Source of the DNA: a virus
Length of the DNA: 42,149 nucleotides
Reading direction: 5' to 3' (one strand)
Virus record (IMG/VR): IMGVR_UViG_3300037572_000408
Coordinates: 1 to 42,149 of that record
The notes under the pieces were generated by a model. That model saw only the letters and a list, made by a program, of their open reading frames with translations. It was not told where the DNA came from and searched no databases. How positions within the stretch are numbered: position 1 is the stretch's first letter; each line of letters begins with the position of its first letter. The translations under genes and the position numbers were made by a program. Below are positions 28,601 to 35,066 of the stretch, in pieces.

Positions 28601-30454
28601 ACTGGCTCGCAGTCTAACGTTTCTTACACTACTACCTATGTCGGTGTAATGGAGAGACAGACTAATTTCGCAGGCATGTTAGGTTGCGACAAACCAGAAT
28701 GGCAAGTGAAGTATAGCGAAGGCAGAAGAATGACCAGACCGTTCGGAACGCCTATCAGAACTCTACTCTCTAATTCTAACATGAATAAGGACTGGTGGGG
28801 GGAGGTCGCAGGAAAGGGCATTTACAGCCTCGCTGAGGCCGCGCAGTATTATTTGGTGGATTGGTGGGGCAATGAGCGTGGAGAGGACGTAAGGCGTGCT
28901 CCAGTACGTGGATTTGGCATCAGACCAGCATGGGACTGTGGTGATGTCTACGAATACGATAGAGCCAACAATAGAACTCCTCACGCTAGAATCTGGAATT
29001 ATGGTAAACCAATCTACGAGGTTCTCACCGGCATCAGCGCCCCAGTCATTGACTCTTCTGGAAATCTGGACAACGAACCACCATTGCTATGCGGTAGGTC
29101 AAACGCTGTAAATAACACTGATACCAACACTATGGTGGATGTTTTTGCGCCGACTCATTCCATGAGGATAGGAGACATGGGCAACGGTAGAGGAGTCAGA
29201 TATCCAATTCAATTCAATGAAGATATTCTGACGGAACTTTCTGAACCAATACACACTACAGGGTTAGTTTTGAGCAGTAACACGGCAGAGCCACCAGCCG
29301 TAACAGGGCTGTTACGCCCCCGTAACGATGTGTTACAGGCCGATGAAATACCAAGAGGAATCAGTGCGAGGCTCGAAATCTCCGAACATGGGTTACTGAA
29401 ACCAGATGCTGTGGTGAGCGATAGGGTTGAGGAGATAATCGGGACAAGTCCCCACAAGGACGCAGTAAGCCGAAACAGTCCAAGAATAGGCATAGACGGA
29501 CATAATGTGGAAAGTGTGGAGAAGGACCATATCGCAATCAATACAGAGGCCCACAGCCTGCATACTGACCGCAATGTAGGACAGAGAACCATCTTGCATG
29601 GGTGCTTACTAGGAGGGTCACAGACTCTAGCGCATCTCGACTTGACCAGTTTGGCCTTCGGTGTGCAACCTCGCTCTGCTCTTAGATTCAGTCATACGAG
29701 CAACATGAGCCCTTTGGGAGGTAACTATATTTTGGAAACTAGGAACTATGGGAATCCTTTCGATGATACAGGTTGGGGTTATGACGGGCTTTCGGGAGCA
29801 GTGAAAACCACTAACCCATATCAAAATGTTGATTTCAATAGAACAACAATCAAAAATAATCAGAGTGATAAGAGCATCAAATGGCTACTCAGACCTGTGA
29901 GATTACTAGATAAGAATCATGTAGAGATGTTCAGAACCCTACCCGCTACTATTTCAGGAACTCCCCAATACAACAACACAGTCAATAAAGGAACTAACAC
30001 CCCTACTGATTATTTCAGAGCATCTGCAGGAGGAAAATACGGTATATACACCTACGAAGTGACTACTCCGAGAGTCGCCTCCAATAATTTTCCAAGTTCG
30101 GCGGCTCCAAACACTAATGCTCCATATGTCCCAGTCTTCTACATGGCTTCAGGTTCTTCCACCATCACCCCTACCAGTCAAGGACCTAAGATTCTGGGAA
30201 CAGAAGTAGTGGGAGTAGACAAGTTTGACAAGACGACTATTACGAGTCCAGTAACACGTTTGGTGATGAGTGAAAACACACTACAACACTATCGTTCAGA
30301 TGCACCTCGAAGAAGACAAATAGCAGAAAACGAGAGTGAAATCAAAAGAATGGACTTTTCTGTCAAGCCTAGATTTAGTCAAGCGTTACATCCGAAGGGG
30401 CACAAAGGTGATGTGACGTTCAATGTTAGCGACCATAGTGGTGATGCCGCATGA
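13658..30454 (+). CDS. Giant tail-tip/adhesin-like virion protein, 5,598 residues, LamG-like N-terminus
   Basis: A single open frame of 16.8 kb, preceded by GAGGTGA at 13647-13653 and ending in an ATGA overlap with the next gene. Residues about 5-250 look like a LamG/concanavalin-type jelly roll (HAFMFDGVTDSIIVP, LCIEAWVV, HIVATVRSNSIDLYINGVL, SHLYVGG, NTLLLYRFEE). A second weaker LamG-like stretch lies near residues 4345-4480 (GGAFTLMFESKLKNDGYGV, EIFINEVML). The rest is Asp/Gly/Ser/Thr-rich beta protein with few cysteines and no obvious tandem repeats. It includes a His-rich part near residues 3195-3245 (DMVFHMDGGYHPGGHWMD) and HSHTH near 4082. No signal peptide or membrane helix was seen. 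Its place between a distal-tail-like and a hub-like gene points to a baseplate or tail-tip component, probably with carbohydrate- or S-layer-binding modules. Function beyond that is unknown. Confidence 0.6.
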   Translation: MPVMSRSNHAFMFDGVTDSIIVPQGAMSRLGKATTQGTKSVGNILGEDNQAGSHGNLSGALNNQLCIEAWVVPDCGGVVVEKEGQFRLKIGDVDTPGPAVFEVYLNSDSGTVVETLSTAKSVTSRGYEGTVYPPAEFRGIHDSYNRYDGSSDDATSLNIDHRPLIHIVATVRSNSIDLYINGVLMVQKSLLNRNVTIANYDSHLYVGGKGGKFRGVMEALHISSDFSEEAIDRSAPLRNENTLLLYRFEEPIAPISGTYKFSAIANNSTTMDGATVTISQITITTTDAITLAKKLTGLSTVSGNYVFSKDSTGTHKYSGGDYKVVDYQQSTGTPVMHSISHTPYNLLINAGGIDLDTHKPNGKPPERVRLHNINTTTGNMLVSSIHLDFPNSSNGLRSALHTRTTGLDNHFVVIGADLLIDNATGKPYQDPHFSTQIIDRTGQMVIDESPFAQHGFVYSSNMANTTDDSDNPFAVVWPATVDTSFQIGHSGRHILNHVDGHEFLRMLPRANEEIIDQRIDGSADLIDIIYDVGRTGAGEQISVNSRVDIFREQDVFEINKVVNSSRCEALFNNGLTKENKELLAIGGVNFDYKAFMLKGPVPDNLDNINAETRRHHLRPSEESRVAILHVPALSTYDLAPFVKIYYNAIDLTGASMSGTIQPLLMVEKTVPAGTTVVTGTTTIYELIKTAVTSASITATLYAPGGYIEARFEGQQLVGNLIQSHSLVGDTSEGYESDDELDESLTPINYKPLTPTGITVSGNQNAGGGNTITTTGNTTGNVNIAVDDTIYTSSLVFVGIIASIGNDITLDENRAVALINGEELYVGVLANINPNTTPQIITASHSPSTSHDSVFHRIVIDTFHGDKNQTLTDKGEFHRREPSVVLDSPSNGEFDKGVTSSNTHIHEMFDIIDNGSISGNKEGMRLFIQPSDRRRVNQLAKIRSSVSDGEEANFVSLMYLMSRARVRSVKESDKEGENFTSVHCVGLSESTANRNVSVRGKGSPDSHIVKEIEPNAPVVTVTLGGPGQGAMDTKPTFDPSPLARLPFSTRRNCATLGYRITTTTNGGKIYVKPLNNEADDLASWGTYGFPMKGRVYLEDGSNALYDSKDGDEFVFTAASAFGDGKFLLANGTEFQNFFQWLEATETALGAVSNGSDMYISTSFFNDEFFDESSLAEDGTTVNDRMFQTMNDVSHDYQLGTQYASTRAIVEIPFFANQFFDEPEKGILPGPDNSFKIHVDATQTAHTYNPSPVGRRHKGVEPADREARSSFTMNKAEKKFTPITRIDKFELVASFYHLHPDNSELFHSVSLSDASYQNVGSNVRNYRKVFLANGEWAYYEDIPLVGTRYLKIPNDSNWGFSSGFVESAVVGAAVSPGGPSLSEGLIPIGSDSITPSSDFENRGEYYHDSASAKTQGGNVDYGIRQYVSAVEFKAGPESNPHAPKVMSGRATGVVTNVEWSVLDGASSKFIHELIVTMSDEDMALFPDLDYDDMNTYTFSSGEYLYQADASASLSPSSMHYYGRISKNTSNEVVSANTLMFVFYDTGNSKPSWVTNLPGNEITLTKKTRSIFGNVSGAPPSNTTKAANNEIIAKTFKPAGDDAWTISASTLVSTCTITNGNGRLAGSNTISGLNLREGDSIYSEETASKILHIGTVSHIEDYDDGTYTVTLTGSCQNDTSSKPLRIEMPQVDDDEAILNKTWNYPYAPGGLRSGDTIWANMSMNNPHSIEGLFSKSRGVLNEALVWTGFNGGKGALATRPRESIPLENFLIGDTCLETAQNYAQHVNKTVEENYKVLGLTASQAPKVAYVDPYLSEDGHARVLLYDVAHDREFVAFQDLHMQVQTSADAVKIGWPKKMVIGTSNVISDTMEYAATLNGGGPSWLTTQIDVANGFPSENPYIRSVQQSKFIESAYAHDIANSLSTRLLTSLNSGTLPNSMFNYASGSLSPGIYGKAHGHHVHDGYSIYGAYQTFSEGDSVLLRTNDNTVNPLIANPDHSFSRTKRSVSDSFTTSLVKLRTDTSISHTLRDPSTFFDTPDGTRVIPAFLCLKGKRANALDLTSHSESRLQHLKQWTDMDFVRRLTVDCGSVAQKDGVVSVKSAALEIVRQINQAGAPKGQIVVDKDTTGSAHDPTAWWDSDKAFSTRDRGTHMGYVRAHIGREVQDKNGNIGFTVVIHSTVPGASGRNFCVWLDNSKGQSVYQPEFLIGHGGRWRNFWALPEEKEGENMHPAPMPLNKHGRPFAPVTTLTQYVTPEDSGEDVVSNTDFVTFDDNVTDADASVLRGTSHHLGSGKQFNTVNTESFETEGSSSVLVEGLRVGKRAIGRVNFGGLVASGIPGWAPDAGVWGFGKKGSQKFRGRYGSLTDVSYTSHTNSSDLKSDVVGNSSLYGLQFEDHRGGKHGLRFIYRTMGEGFANENTTLPDTISNEVCVFIDDRDVGLGGFTMGKHMYGSGDASGRLDISGGSGSAVSITDQAYCGNRWRGVSAPSIAVNCTISKSANATSLTVSLERPFQNGDTCAHHDILGYLGFPLKNGVIQITDSQDGKGGMTFSYTHRTQNNKSGPHTFFGIKSSQNGDTFVNSYLISPLLNWTTIVTDELLAVISTAAINADDSDINNPKGLAFDCREMYATDGRTFGEWGVAADAIIIRSYDTTKPVKPLSDFFYASFHRDMGIQAAHIELGEVEKTDNTGSGWAFGTSRALSNTDIKNQKRMACGYIPDTVLQIITRGRGPNTNTATPLLVDSFNNPVDTNEWRRNLKGESFTRHSGDHILPMINNPIVVYDNSAGNSDNWDGTTKQFPLAHEMWNFLIPAGEEGNTDRVPSFGEKKTIYMADKQFIVVEGLNPGTASFVTNKTTLVWYEEGRSEDWPTADIDDTLAFSHFGDIKRTMEFDGLRSLGSVFSEPIVHFKGGKGSVDHSVPLFFGGGFSGVTLDINDGTMNDYSTFYTHPYANGPTGTSGIQNANEISTSFALLDCNAMFAFFPGAAFCNQHRGSILPPFFNKDSILSPDLSKTGTTINTGHPNSGNTSPYNHSTTSLRVRVQKPSPLILRFAHPTARYEDHKNSSGTSNVENKTTYIVFGPGQAFPFTQEIADSANMSGANTEQPHPGAVVTIGNTWSKVPVSGTVKLPNHIQNYDGFYMPESSTYQLARGRFHWRSTINWEPPQGKPNVAILKQGPESGRMYGTHFNADTATSGINDELDRAHPMRHCSVIGHGVAMAADMVFHMDGGYHPGGHWMDNQITFNPPHPKSNTILQKWGAATQLHSSAYRVAGPITTKVLGYAAAEGDLVGADVDMEYIIVDATRCQNGEELATVMGMAINTYPGAGALKAMGGTHMPSMGNSMRQDRYGWVEVECTNITNSNTTPSNNHITVEMSGYTANNTVNRDRLEQIPACGWLRTAAGGFAPYYAREVNNDSTLKVRFYIAPNRISGQMKFEDRTTWYDTDGTISDFPAISASDVLHVWSKAGVHRYNNEVAATRDHMCQTHFSGIVDAIDRTRPIGAAGWAGERYSYLNSLKVGTEGYAGGLGAWHPMLGFSPYGSASSAMTAFGNLPVVAPMPRSPESLPPIDGIGTNLMTYMNNPYDSSVGFNITNDGQATYARKTSDNDGPDTLHSKPPIYVDTTLPDFMTHPQGVLGRAFLVVSYECESALIAKYDRDGITALGDWLQVKGAAANSVSNPIHYAGTTRWDERFHGQDRFIAPANAGPNVEALVHKTPTVPSITFSATHGADAAPFNAEYFLHGAAATNTTVENAIPGLHKTGDMLFDIDHSIGSFFLEDSGVTRNVADDFYEDVDYTTEYDNGSTLRVNDFWAGDVNAYALYDRAPAKNFTVEQIVWKRMDGGNLSLPAINARGLGAVPWMTRVKNGVAYTTGEKIFGNVRFSFETTNSAMLPILQAQEIAHPQLASKNPLLIGNVLNIPNEEMQFEEITVKDDSGQEHIIEGGSPLGTIIRGFSKVTDREAKGMSPSLANSGIAPNLKIQLPDPNSIPGNIIVRSGFDRLQGYQNETMGSGGMMHADLNEDYLGNLFDNSVSGPRKGPTYEDHNWEHIDPLTKDSTTAGWKETTDNAPLRTSYEQHDRTLYFHVTKMGHSHTHRYPTVFSHENGVETRILTASIFSGTTLTVNAAVLMPTTNTDIFAADFGSKEMAHTTTGRRFIRIYNSSTEESVVASYTGISGQTFTGVVGDVDFTDFMAAQTITNLKVVPSYYIPAGSNRFFAARRLRDHAEVSGNSPDMAKTQYSTGTYGTINTETLAYNIYNKAVITPMPLPRMGHHFVTPTMPMLPGHWAHPVYQGLYRSHLAENASLRGSVDRNLLKENTTATTEKSDIASGVSNYFHLQDAEIAFGSLNAAPSGPSDIHGGAFTLMFESKLKNDGYGVLASTGVAGKINQQGGHTVVLEASGNYTLDDFFPDPARVGAYQIVIQPNTFSNQLIGYHVDGGSYTLTGQQVNTVIGRKPATSGISGTGAVALLLAQTTQADVRGCEIFINEVMLDINPDHGEQFTNIPPLLLYNPFGVEGTESPAFTRRTLPYHPKLFSNSTPGYTLNIPWWSIVHKIAPDDGSSNNFKHLTHHRLDNYYMMKRSTFGSIGVQLTIAGYPSKYPAIYSHVLQNTSINPKCIVKTIHAESSGTREITVDDASAFPETPQYGQLLEFTDADGNIQTLPYTRRYGLQIGTINEPKKFTSTTVSGSFWTKLTALLAASVETTLRLTHPYNNLSAGKVMTDTNNSIFTMILPQVEKGTRDTTALHIPDAYLCLWHYNLGRPHTFYSDSSRTWGNLTSDRAVDKKPYNCMPEHFETIHYQDSVYAMSLGPFDFRMKSPNPEDKDGVASTGAEIHAFSGYEAQGGTNFDSQKIMFSKFWPCGSRGGPLTSRLDLYTQASISWNIPRKYASNDFYFWNDEDGLDENYAQGSSGITFTAMGSGYSGDNRKYPYGWRIAVRQACNKPTWGILTGRGKLEDDASSDNNFTVDYASGPLVQHEAMTWAYAGGDTGSQSNVSYTTTYVGVMERQTNFAGMLGCDKPEWQVKYSEGRRMTRPFGTPIRTLLSNSNMNKDWWGEVAGKGIYSLAEAAQYYLVDWWGNERGEDVRRAPVRGFGIRPAWDCGDVYEYDRANNRTPHARIWNYGKPIYEVLTGISAPVIDSSGNLDNEPPLLCGRSNAVNNTDTNTMVDVFAPTHSMRIGDMGNGRGVRYPIQFNEDILTELSEPIHTTGLVLSSNTAEPPAVTGLLRPRNDVLQADEIPRGISARLEISEHGLLKPDAVVSDRVEEIIGTSPHKDAVSRNSPRIGIDGHNVESVEKDHIAINTEAHSLHTDRNVGQRTILHGCLLGGSQTLAHLDLTSLAFGVQPRSALRFSHTSNMSPLGGNYILETRNYGNPFDDTGWGYDGLSGAVKTTNPYQNVDFNRTTIKNNQSDKSIKWLLRPVRLLDKNHVEMFRTLPATISGTPQYNNTVNKGTNTPTDYFRASAGGKYGIYTYEVTTPRVASNNFPSSAAPNTNAPYVPVFYMASGSSTITPTSQGPKILGTEVVGVDKFDKTTITSPVTRLVMSENTLQHYRSDAPRRRQIAENESEIKRMDFSVKPRFSQALHPKGHKGDVTFNVSDHSGDAA

Positions 30455-31884
30455 CTAAATTGATGGCGAGCGCTGGAAAGTTTGATTTCGATGTAGTTGA
30501 AATCATGACTGAAGCGAGACAACCAGTTTTTGTAGACAACGCAGTGCATCATGGTCTTGTTTCAAGTCAGACTTCTAACAAGCAGAAAGTCACCATAGAA
30601 AATAGGAATAACGCCACTTACAATGTCTTCAGTGAAAATGCTTATGAATTGGTAGAAGGAGACGGTTTCGTTCAATTGACTCACAAGAGGGGGCACGGTT
30701 ACACAAGCAAGATTGCACCCTTTTACCAAAACTCTGCACTTTCTCCTACATCTAAGAAGCCAATACTACTCTACAACGATGCTGATATCACCAAGAGGCT
30801 CACATTCAGTTCTATAGAGGCTTCCACAGATGGAGTGAAAATGAATCTCAGAAACATGAAGGGGAGGTCTTTGAATGACATAGGGCTCAAGGGAGACGCT
30901 GTCCATCTAGGTGACCCTATAGATGTGGGTTTCAGAACGAGTGACCTCGCTATGAAATTGGGAACTGATATGGTTGGGACTCTGACATCCGTGTCTCTCG
31001 GTAGTTTGAGAAGCCCAAGCAATACCAATGAAGGAAGAAGAAAGCATACGACTAAGTTCCTCGCTCAGGATTTTTACGGGGTGACGTTGATATCCGCATT
31101 GAAGTTCACATCGAGACACGATTCTAATATCGTATACTTCGACAGGTTCGCTAATCTGTTATACACACCGTTAGTTTTCACAGAAGCAAGTAGAGAAATC
31201 TCAGAGTTCGGGAGAACTGGTAACGAGGAGACCAATCCGATAGACAACACCGAGAACAAGATAACAGTTGTGGGAAATTCCATATCCTTGAATGAAGTAG
31301 CAAGCGTAACTGTAAGTGATTCCGAGAGACAACAAGGAAGATTTGATTTGGATATACAAGAGAACGTCACGAATATTTTCGATGCGACTGTGAAGAGCAA
31401 AGCAGATGCTAAGAGAGTAGCAAGACAGATTCTGAAATCCAACGCTATACACAGAGGTTCATTGAGGAGCAGTGGTCATCCAGATACTTGGGACATGAGA
31501 CCGGGTAAAGTGGCTCTGTATAAAGGGGTGAAAAGACTAATCACCGAATCAAGACACACCCTTACTACCAGAATGTCAGACTTCAATTTCTTAACTGTGC
31601 AGAAAGGTATAGAGGGAGTGTTGCATGGGGTAAGTGAGGGAATGATTGCCTCTTCAGCACCTCATAACCCAGATAAGATTTCCCAAACCACAGAGGAAAA
31701 TCTCTCATTATTCTCCTTCATTCAGATAAACATCATTCCTATCATCTCTGTAAGAGCGGTAGAAGTAGAAAATACGAAGTTCCTCATCGGCCCCGCTGCG
31801 GGTAGTGCAACCATCGGGCGAAGCCTCAACAATGTGATAGGAGTGAACAAATTGCATACATTGACTTTCAAGGGTGAAGACTGA
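30451..31884 (+). CDS. Putative tail hub/baseplate protein
   Basis: 477 residues. The strongest signal is at about residues 310-400: ATVKSKADAKRVARQILKSNAIHRGSL, then DTWDMRPGKVALYKGVKRL, then TESRHTLTTRMSDFNFLTVQKG. This resembles the last domain of gp27/gpD-like hub proteins, where an alpha helix with AxxxARxxL is followed by a 'P-G-xxV-x-(V/L)-x-G' strand and a closing strand pair. The N-terminal half has strands of hub type (FDFDVVEIMTEARQ, YELVEGDGFVQLTHKRG). Hub trimers join the tail tube to the tip and guide the cell-piercing parts. It follows the giant gene with an ATGA overlap and leads into a small tail protein with TGATG overlap. The family call is by pattern only. Confidence 0.5.
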   Translation: MTKLMASAGKFDFDVVEIMTEARQPVFVDNAVHHGLVSSQTSNKQKVTIENRNNATYNVFSENAYELVEGDGFVQLTHKRGHGYTSKIAPFYQNSALSPTSKKPILLYNDADITKRLTFSSIEASTDGVKMNLRNMKGRSLNDIGLKGDAVHLGDPIDVGFRTSDLAMKLGTDMVGTLTSVSLGSLRSPSNTNEGRRKHTTKFLAQDFYGVTLISALKFTSRHDSNIVYFDRFANLLYTPLVFTEASREISEFGRTGNEETNPIDNTENKITVVGNSISLNEVASVTVSDSERQQGRFDLDIQENVTNIFDATVKSKADAKRVARQILKSNAIHRGSLRSSGHPDTWDMRPGKVALYKGVKRLITESRHTLTTRMSDFNFLTVQKGIEGVLHGVSEGMIASSAPHNPDKISQTTEENLSLFSFIQINIIPIISVRAVEVENTKFLIGPAAGSATIGRSLNNVIGVNKLHTLTFKGED

Positions 31885-32228
31885 TGCCAGCAAGTGACCA
31901 CATGAGAAGATTGGTGTTGGACACCATAGCATCTAACATCAATGAGATGACGTTGGGATTCGATGGGACTCCTTCAACATCCAGCGATGGTGCTGCTGGT
32001 CGTCCGGCTATTACAATCACCCCAACTGTGACTGTGATAGATGATTCCACATTATTGGTCGAAGGAACGCTTGGGACAGAGCATTCATTCTCAGAGACGT
32101 TGAAAGAGGTATACGTGCAATTCAAGGGAAGCGACAGTTTCACACCAATGTCTCGACATGTGATAGCGCCAGTGACTAAGAACAGTGGGAATGAGATGAA
32201 GATTCAAATCCTAATCGAGGTGAGATGA
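31884..32228 (+). CDS. Small hypothetical tail/baseplate protein
   Basis: 114 residues, ATG overlapping the previous stop. It has an N-terminal helix (HMRRLVLDTIASNINEMTLG), a Thr/Pro-rich middle (ITITPTVTVIDDSTLLVEG) and a C-terminal strand set (LKEVYVQFKGSDSFTPMSRHVI, EMKIQILIEVR). This looks like a small tail-collar or fibre-adaptor fold, with a conserved-looking FTPMSRHVI loop. It is not assigned to a named family. Its place between the hub-like gene and the first fibre gene suggests that it connects fibres to the baseplate. The next gene's Shine-Dalgarno GAGGTGAG overlaps its stop. Confidence 0.5.
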   Translation: MPASDHMRRLVLDTIASNINEMTLGFDGTPSTSSDGAAGRPAITITPTVTVIDDSTLLVEGTLGTEHSFSETLKEVYVQFKGSDSFTPMSRHVIAPVTKNSGNEMKIQILIEVR

Positions 32229-32229
32229 A

Positions 32230-35055
32230 ATGGCAGATGCAAGTAACATACTCTCAGGACACACCACTGCTAACTACAACACTGCTTACAGTGCTAATCA
32301 AGGAAGGGGAGTAGACGGTCTAAAAGACGGAGACCAGATACTGTCAGCCTCATTGACCAATATGCTGGAAGGAGTTCACGATAACGGAATCCTATTGCTT
32401 GATGACACAGCCATAGGTGGCGGTAACAGACTAAACCCAGACAATTTATCTGGCGCTGTTTCCAAGGGAGCAAGCGCACACCAGATTTCAATCAAGGGAG
32501 GATATGTCGTATTGGACGGCGCTCTCTATGCGTTTGCTAATGGCTACAACGGCGCTAATCCTAACACCTTCACGATAAATCTTACAGACAATAAGCCGGG
32601 AACCACCACTGATAATGAGAGCAAGGTGGGAAATGTCGCTACAGTGGATTCTGATGAGGAATGCCTCTTCACCGTCTATCTGTCAAGCGAGACGGATAGC
32701 GATGTCGAACACATATATTGGGAACAAAGCGATGTGATACCAGTTGCTGCAGGAACATACCCATCCTCTCCAAGTGTCTATCTCAAGAGTCCAAGCGCTA
32801 ATTCTGTCAAACAGACAGTGGTCATCGCCACCATAAGAGCGATTCACAATGGCTCTGCACATAGTGACAATGACCTTGAGATTACCATAACTGAAATCAA
32901 CGACAAGAGGATTTTTCTGAGACCCACACCGATGTATCTCTCCCCTGTCACCAAAGGGGCAGTCGGTAGTTACACATCAGCCAATTCAGTCAATAGCGCC
33001 ACAGACCTCCAATCCTTACATGCAGGGCAGACTGGAGATTTGAATGCCTCTCCCTTCGGAGCAATATGGATGTCGCACTCCACAGACAAGATAACTGCAG
33101 GTGGAACCAGATTAGGAGCAATCGGAGATGATGTCCTATTTCTGTCGTATAAAGAGGGAGGGAGCCGTAAGACCATGCGCTTCGGGCCAGAAAAGGTGCA
33201 TGTAGATGATTCTCTCTCCACTACTACCAATTACTTCACTTTCGATGGTCCTAACATATTTGTCTTACAACCGCAACAAGGCAGCACTCTTCTCAACCCA
33301 GACAACAGCAGCACTGATTTTCCCATAGGGCATCTAGTCATGGTGAGAAACGAGAATAACTCTGGAGGACATGCTATAGCATTCGATAGCACTGGACTGA
33401 ATCATTCAGTTCCTGCACAAGAGAATGCCATATTCGTTAAGACTGCGTCTGCTTGGAGGAAGGTGTTCACGTCAAGTGCATCGTCTACGGGAGCAGTCAC
33501 AGCGGTCAATAACGCCACTGAGAACGAACTCGTTACCATAGGTAATACTGTTACAGAATTAGAAGCAGAAGCGCTTCTCAAGTTCGATGGTGTAACACTC
33601 GAAGTAGGAGCCTCAGGTAATGGCGCTGACTTGCTTCTACACTCGGCAACTGCTAACAATGTAGGTATGAAGTGGGACCATGATGACCAGACAAACGGCT
33701 CACTCATTCTAGGAGCAGATAACTACGGAGTAGATTTCAAGGCTTTCGGAGATACTGCTTCCAAGTTCATCCATTGGGATGCCTCTGTAGACACACTCTA
33801 TGTCCAATCAATATTAGACGTAGATGGAACAATCACTGTGGGTGTTGATGGCACAGGGTATGATGTCAAGTTCTTCGGTGATACTGCTAGTGCCTACATG
33901 CTCTGGGACCAGAGCCAAGACGATTTGATTCTAGGAGGTGCGGCTAGACTAGGCATCGGAGACACTACTCCCGGAACCCAATTGCAGATAACCGCTGATG
34001 GTCCGACTATTACTCTCAAAAATAGTATTGATGAAAACACTGAGGGCGGTGCTGAGAGCAACATACTGTTCGAAGACCATACAAATGCCTCTCTAGCATC
34101 TATCCAAGGAAGTCATCATGGAGCGGCCAGTGATACCAAAGGCAAATTGATTCTAAGCACGCATACTGGTTCAACACTTACAACAGCATTGACAATTGAC
34201 TCTTCTCAAGTAAGCACTTTTGCTGGTGATGTGACTATTACTGGTGACTTGACTATCAATGGTGCATCCAGTTCAATATCTGTTGAGACTCTGAATGTGG
34301 ACCAGCCTCTTATCGAAATAGGATTGAGTGATGGCGCTGCTCCTTCAGCAGATGCTGTTAAGGATTTGGGACTCAAAATGCACTGGCATACTGGTAGTGC
34401 CGCTAAGATTGCTGCTCTTGTCTTGGATGAATCAACCAGTGCAAGTGTCCCATCATTGACCTACATACCAGATGCGACTGATAGCAGTGGGCTCATGAGT
34501 GGTGCTGTTGGAACTATGGTGGCCAATCTAAGCGGAAATCTAAGCGGAGACCAGTCTGGTGGTAGTATTTCTGCTACTACGATAACTGGTTCTGCAGATG
34601 TGGTAATCAACACAGATGACTTCGTAGTAGACACTGATACCACCAATCCTGCTAAGGTCGGGATTAATCAAGCAACACCATTAGTTTCTTTACAAGTTGG
34701 GGGTTCTGGTTATGAACATAAATCAGTCGCAGGAGGGACAAGTAACAACACTACAACAGTGAGTATTTGCACTCCAGCACAGTTCCGGTCCATCGAAGTT
34801 CTAGTATCAAGTAAAGCAACAGATGATTCCGCATTTGAGGCTACTAAAGTTCTAGTTATCCATGATAGCACAAATGGCTCAACAGGTAATACTGCTATCA
34901 CAACATACGGAACCATTAACGATGGCGACACAGTCGCCACATATGGTGCAAGCATATCCGGTGGTAATGTGAACCTTACAATTTCCTATTTACAGATTGG
35001 CGGGGGTAACAAAACCTTCGCAACAGAGATAGCATGGATAGGATTGAAAATATAG
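32230..35055 (+). CDS. Modular tail fibre protein 1
   Basis: 941 residues. The N-terminal part (DGLKDGDQILSASLTNMLEG, IKGGYVVLDGALYAFANG) is of the type that anchors fibres to the tail in marine tailed viruses. The centre is Ala/Thr/Ser/Gly/Asp-rich and repetitive (YGVDFKAFGDTASKFIHWDAS and YDVKFFGDTASAYMLWDQS are a near-repeat, about 40 residues apart). It has the module FAGDVTITGDLTINGASSS, followed by VDQPLIEIGLSDGAA, well known in marine phage fibres. The C-terminal domain (about 840-941; FRSIEVLVSSKAT..., VLVIHDST, GGNVNLTISYLQ) is similar to that of the third fibre gene at 36918. Fibres of this sort make the first contact with the cell surface. Receptor and sugar or protein target are unknown. 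Confidence 0.75.
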   Translation: MADASNILSGHTTANYNTAYSANQGRGVDGLKDGDQILSASLTNMLEGVHDNGILLLDDTAIGGGNRLNPDNLSGAVSKGASAHQISIKGGYVVLDGALYAFANGYNGANPNTFTINLTDNKPGTTTDNESKVGNVATVDSDEECLFTVYLSSETDSDVEHIYWEQSDVIPVAAGTYPSSPSVYLKSPSANSVKQTVVIATIRAIHNGSAHSDNDLEITITEINDKRIFLRPTPMYLSPVTKGAVGSYTSANSVNSATDLQSLHAGQTGDLNASPFGAIWMSHSTDKITAGGTRLGAIGDDVLFLSYKEGGSRKTMRFGPEKVHVDDSLSTTTNYFTFDGPNIFVLQPQQGSTLLNPDNSSTDFPIGHLVMVRNENNSGGHAIAFDSTGLNHSVPAQENAIFVKTASAWRKVFTSSASSTGAVTAVNNATENELVTIGNTVTELEAEALLKFDGVTLEVGASGNGADLLLHSATANNVGMKWDHDDQTNGSLILGADNYGVDFKAFGDTASKFIHWDASVDTLYVQSILDVDGTITVGVDGTGYDVKFFGDTASAYMLWDQSQDDLILGGAARLGIGDTTPGTQLQITADGPTITLKNSIDENTEGGAESNILFEDHTNASLASIQGSHHGAASDTKGKLILSTHTGSTLTTALTIDSSQVSTFAGDVTITGDLTINGASSSISVETLNVDQPLIEIGLSDGAAPSADAVKDLGLKMHWHTGSAAKIAALVLDESTSASVPSLTYIPDATDSSGLMSGAVGTMVANLSGNLSGDQSGGSISATTITGSADVVINTDDFVVDTDTTNPAKVGINQATPLVSLQVGGSGYEHKSVAGGTSNNTTTVSICTPAQFRSIEVLVSSKATDDSAFEATKVLVIHDSTNGSTGNTAITTYGTINDGDTVATYGASISGGNVNLTISYLQIGGGNKTFATEIAWIGLKI

Positions 35056-35066
35056 AGGAATGAATA

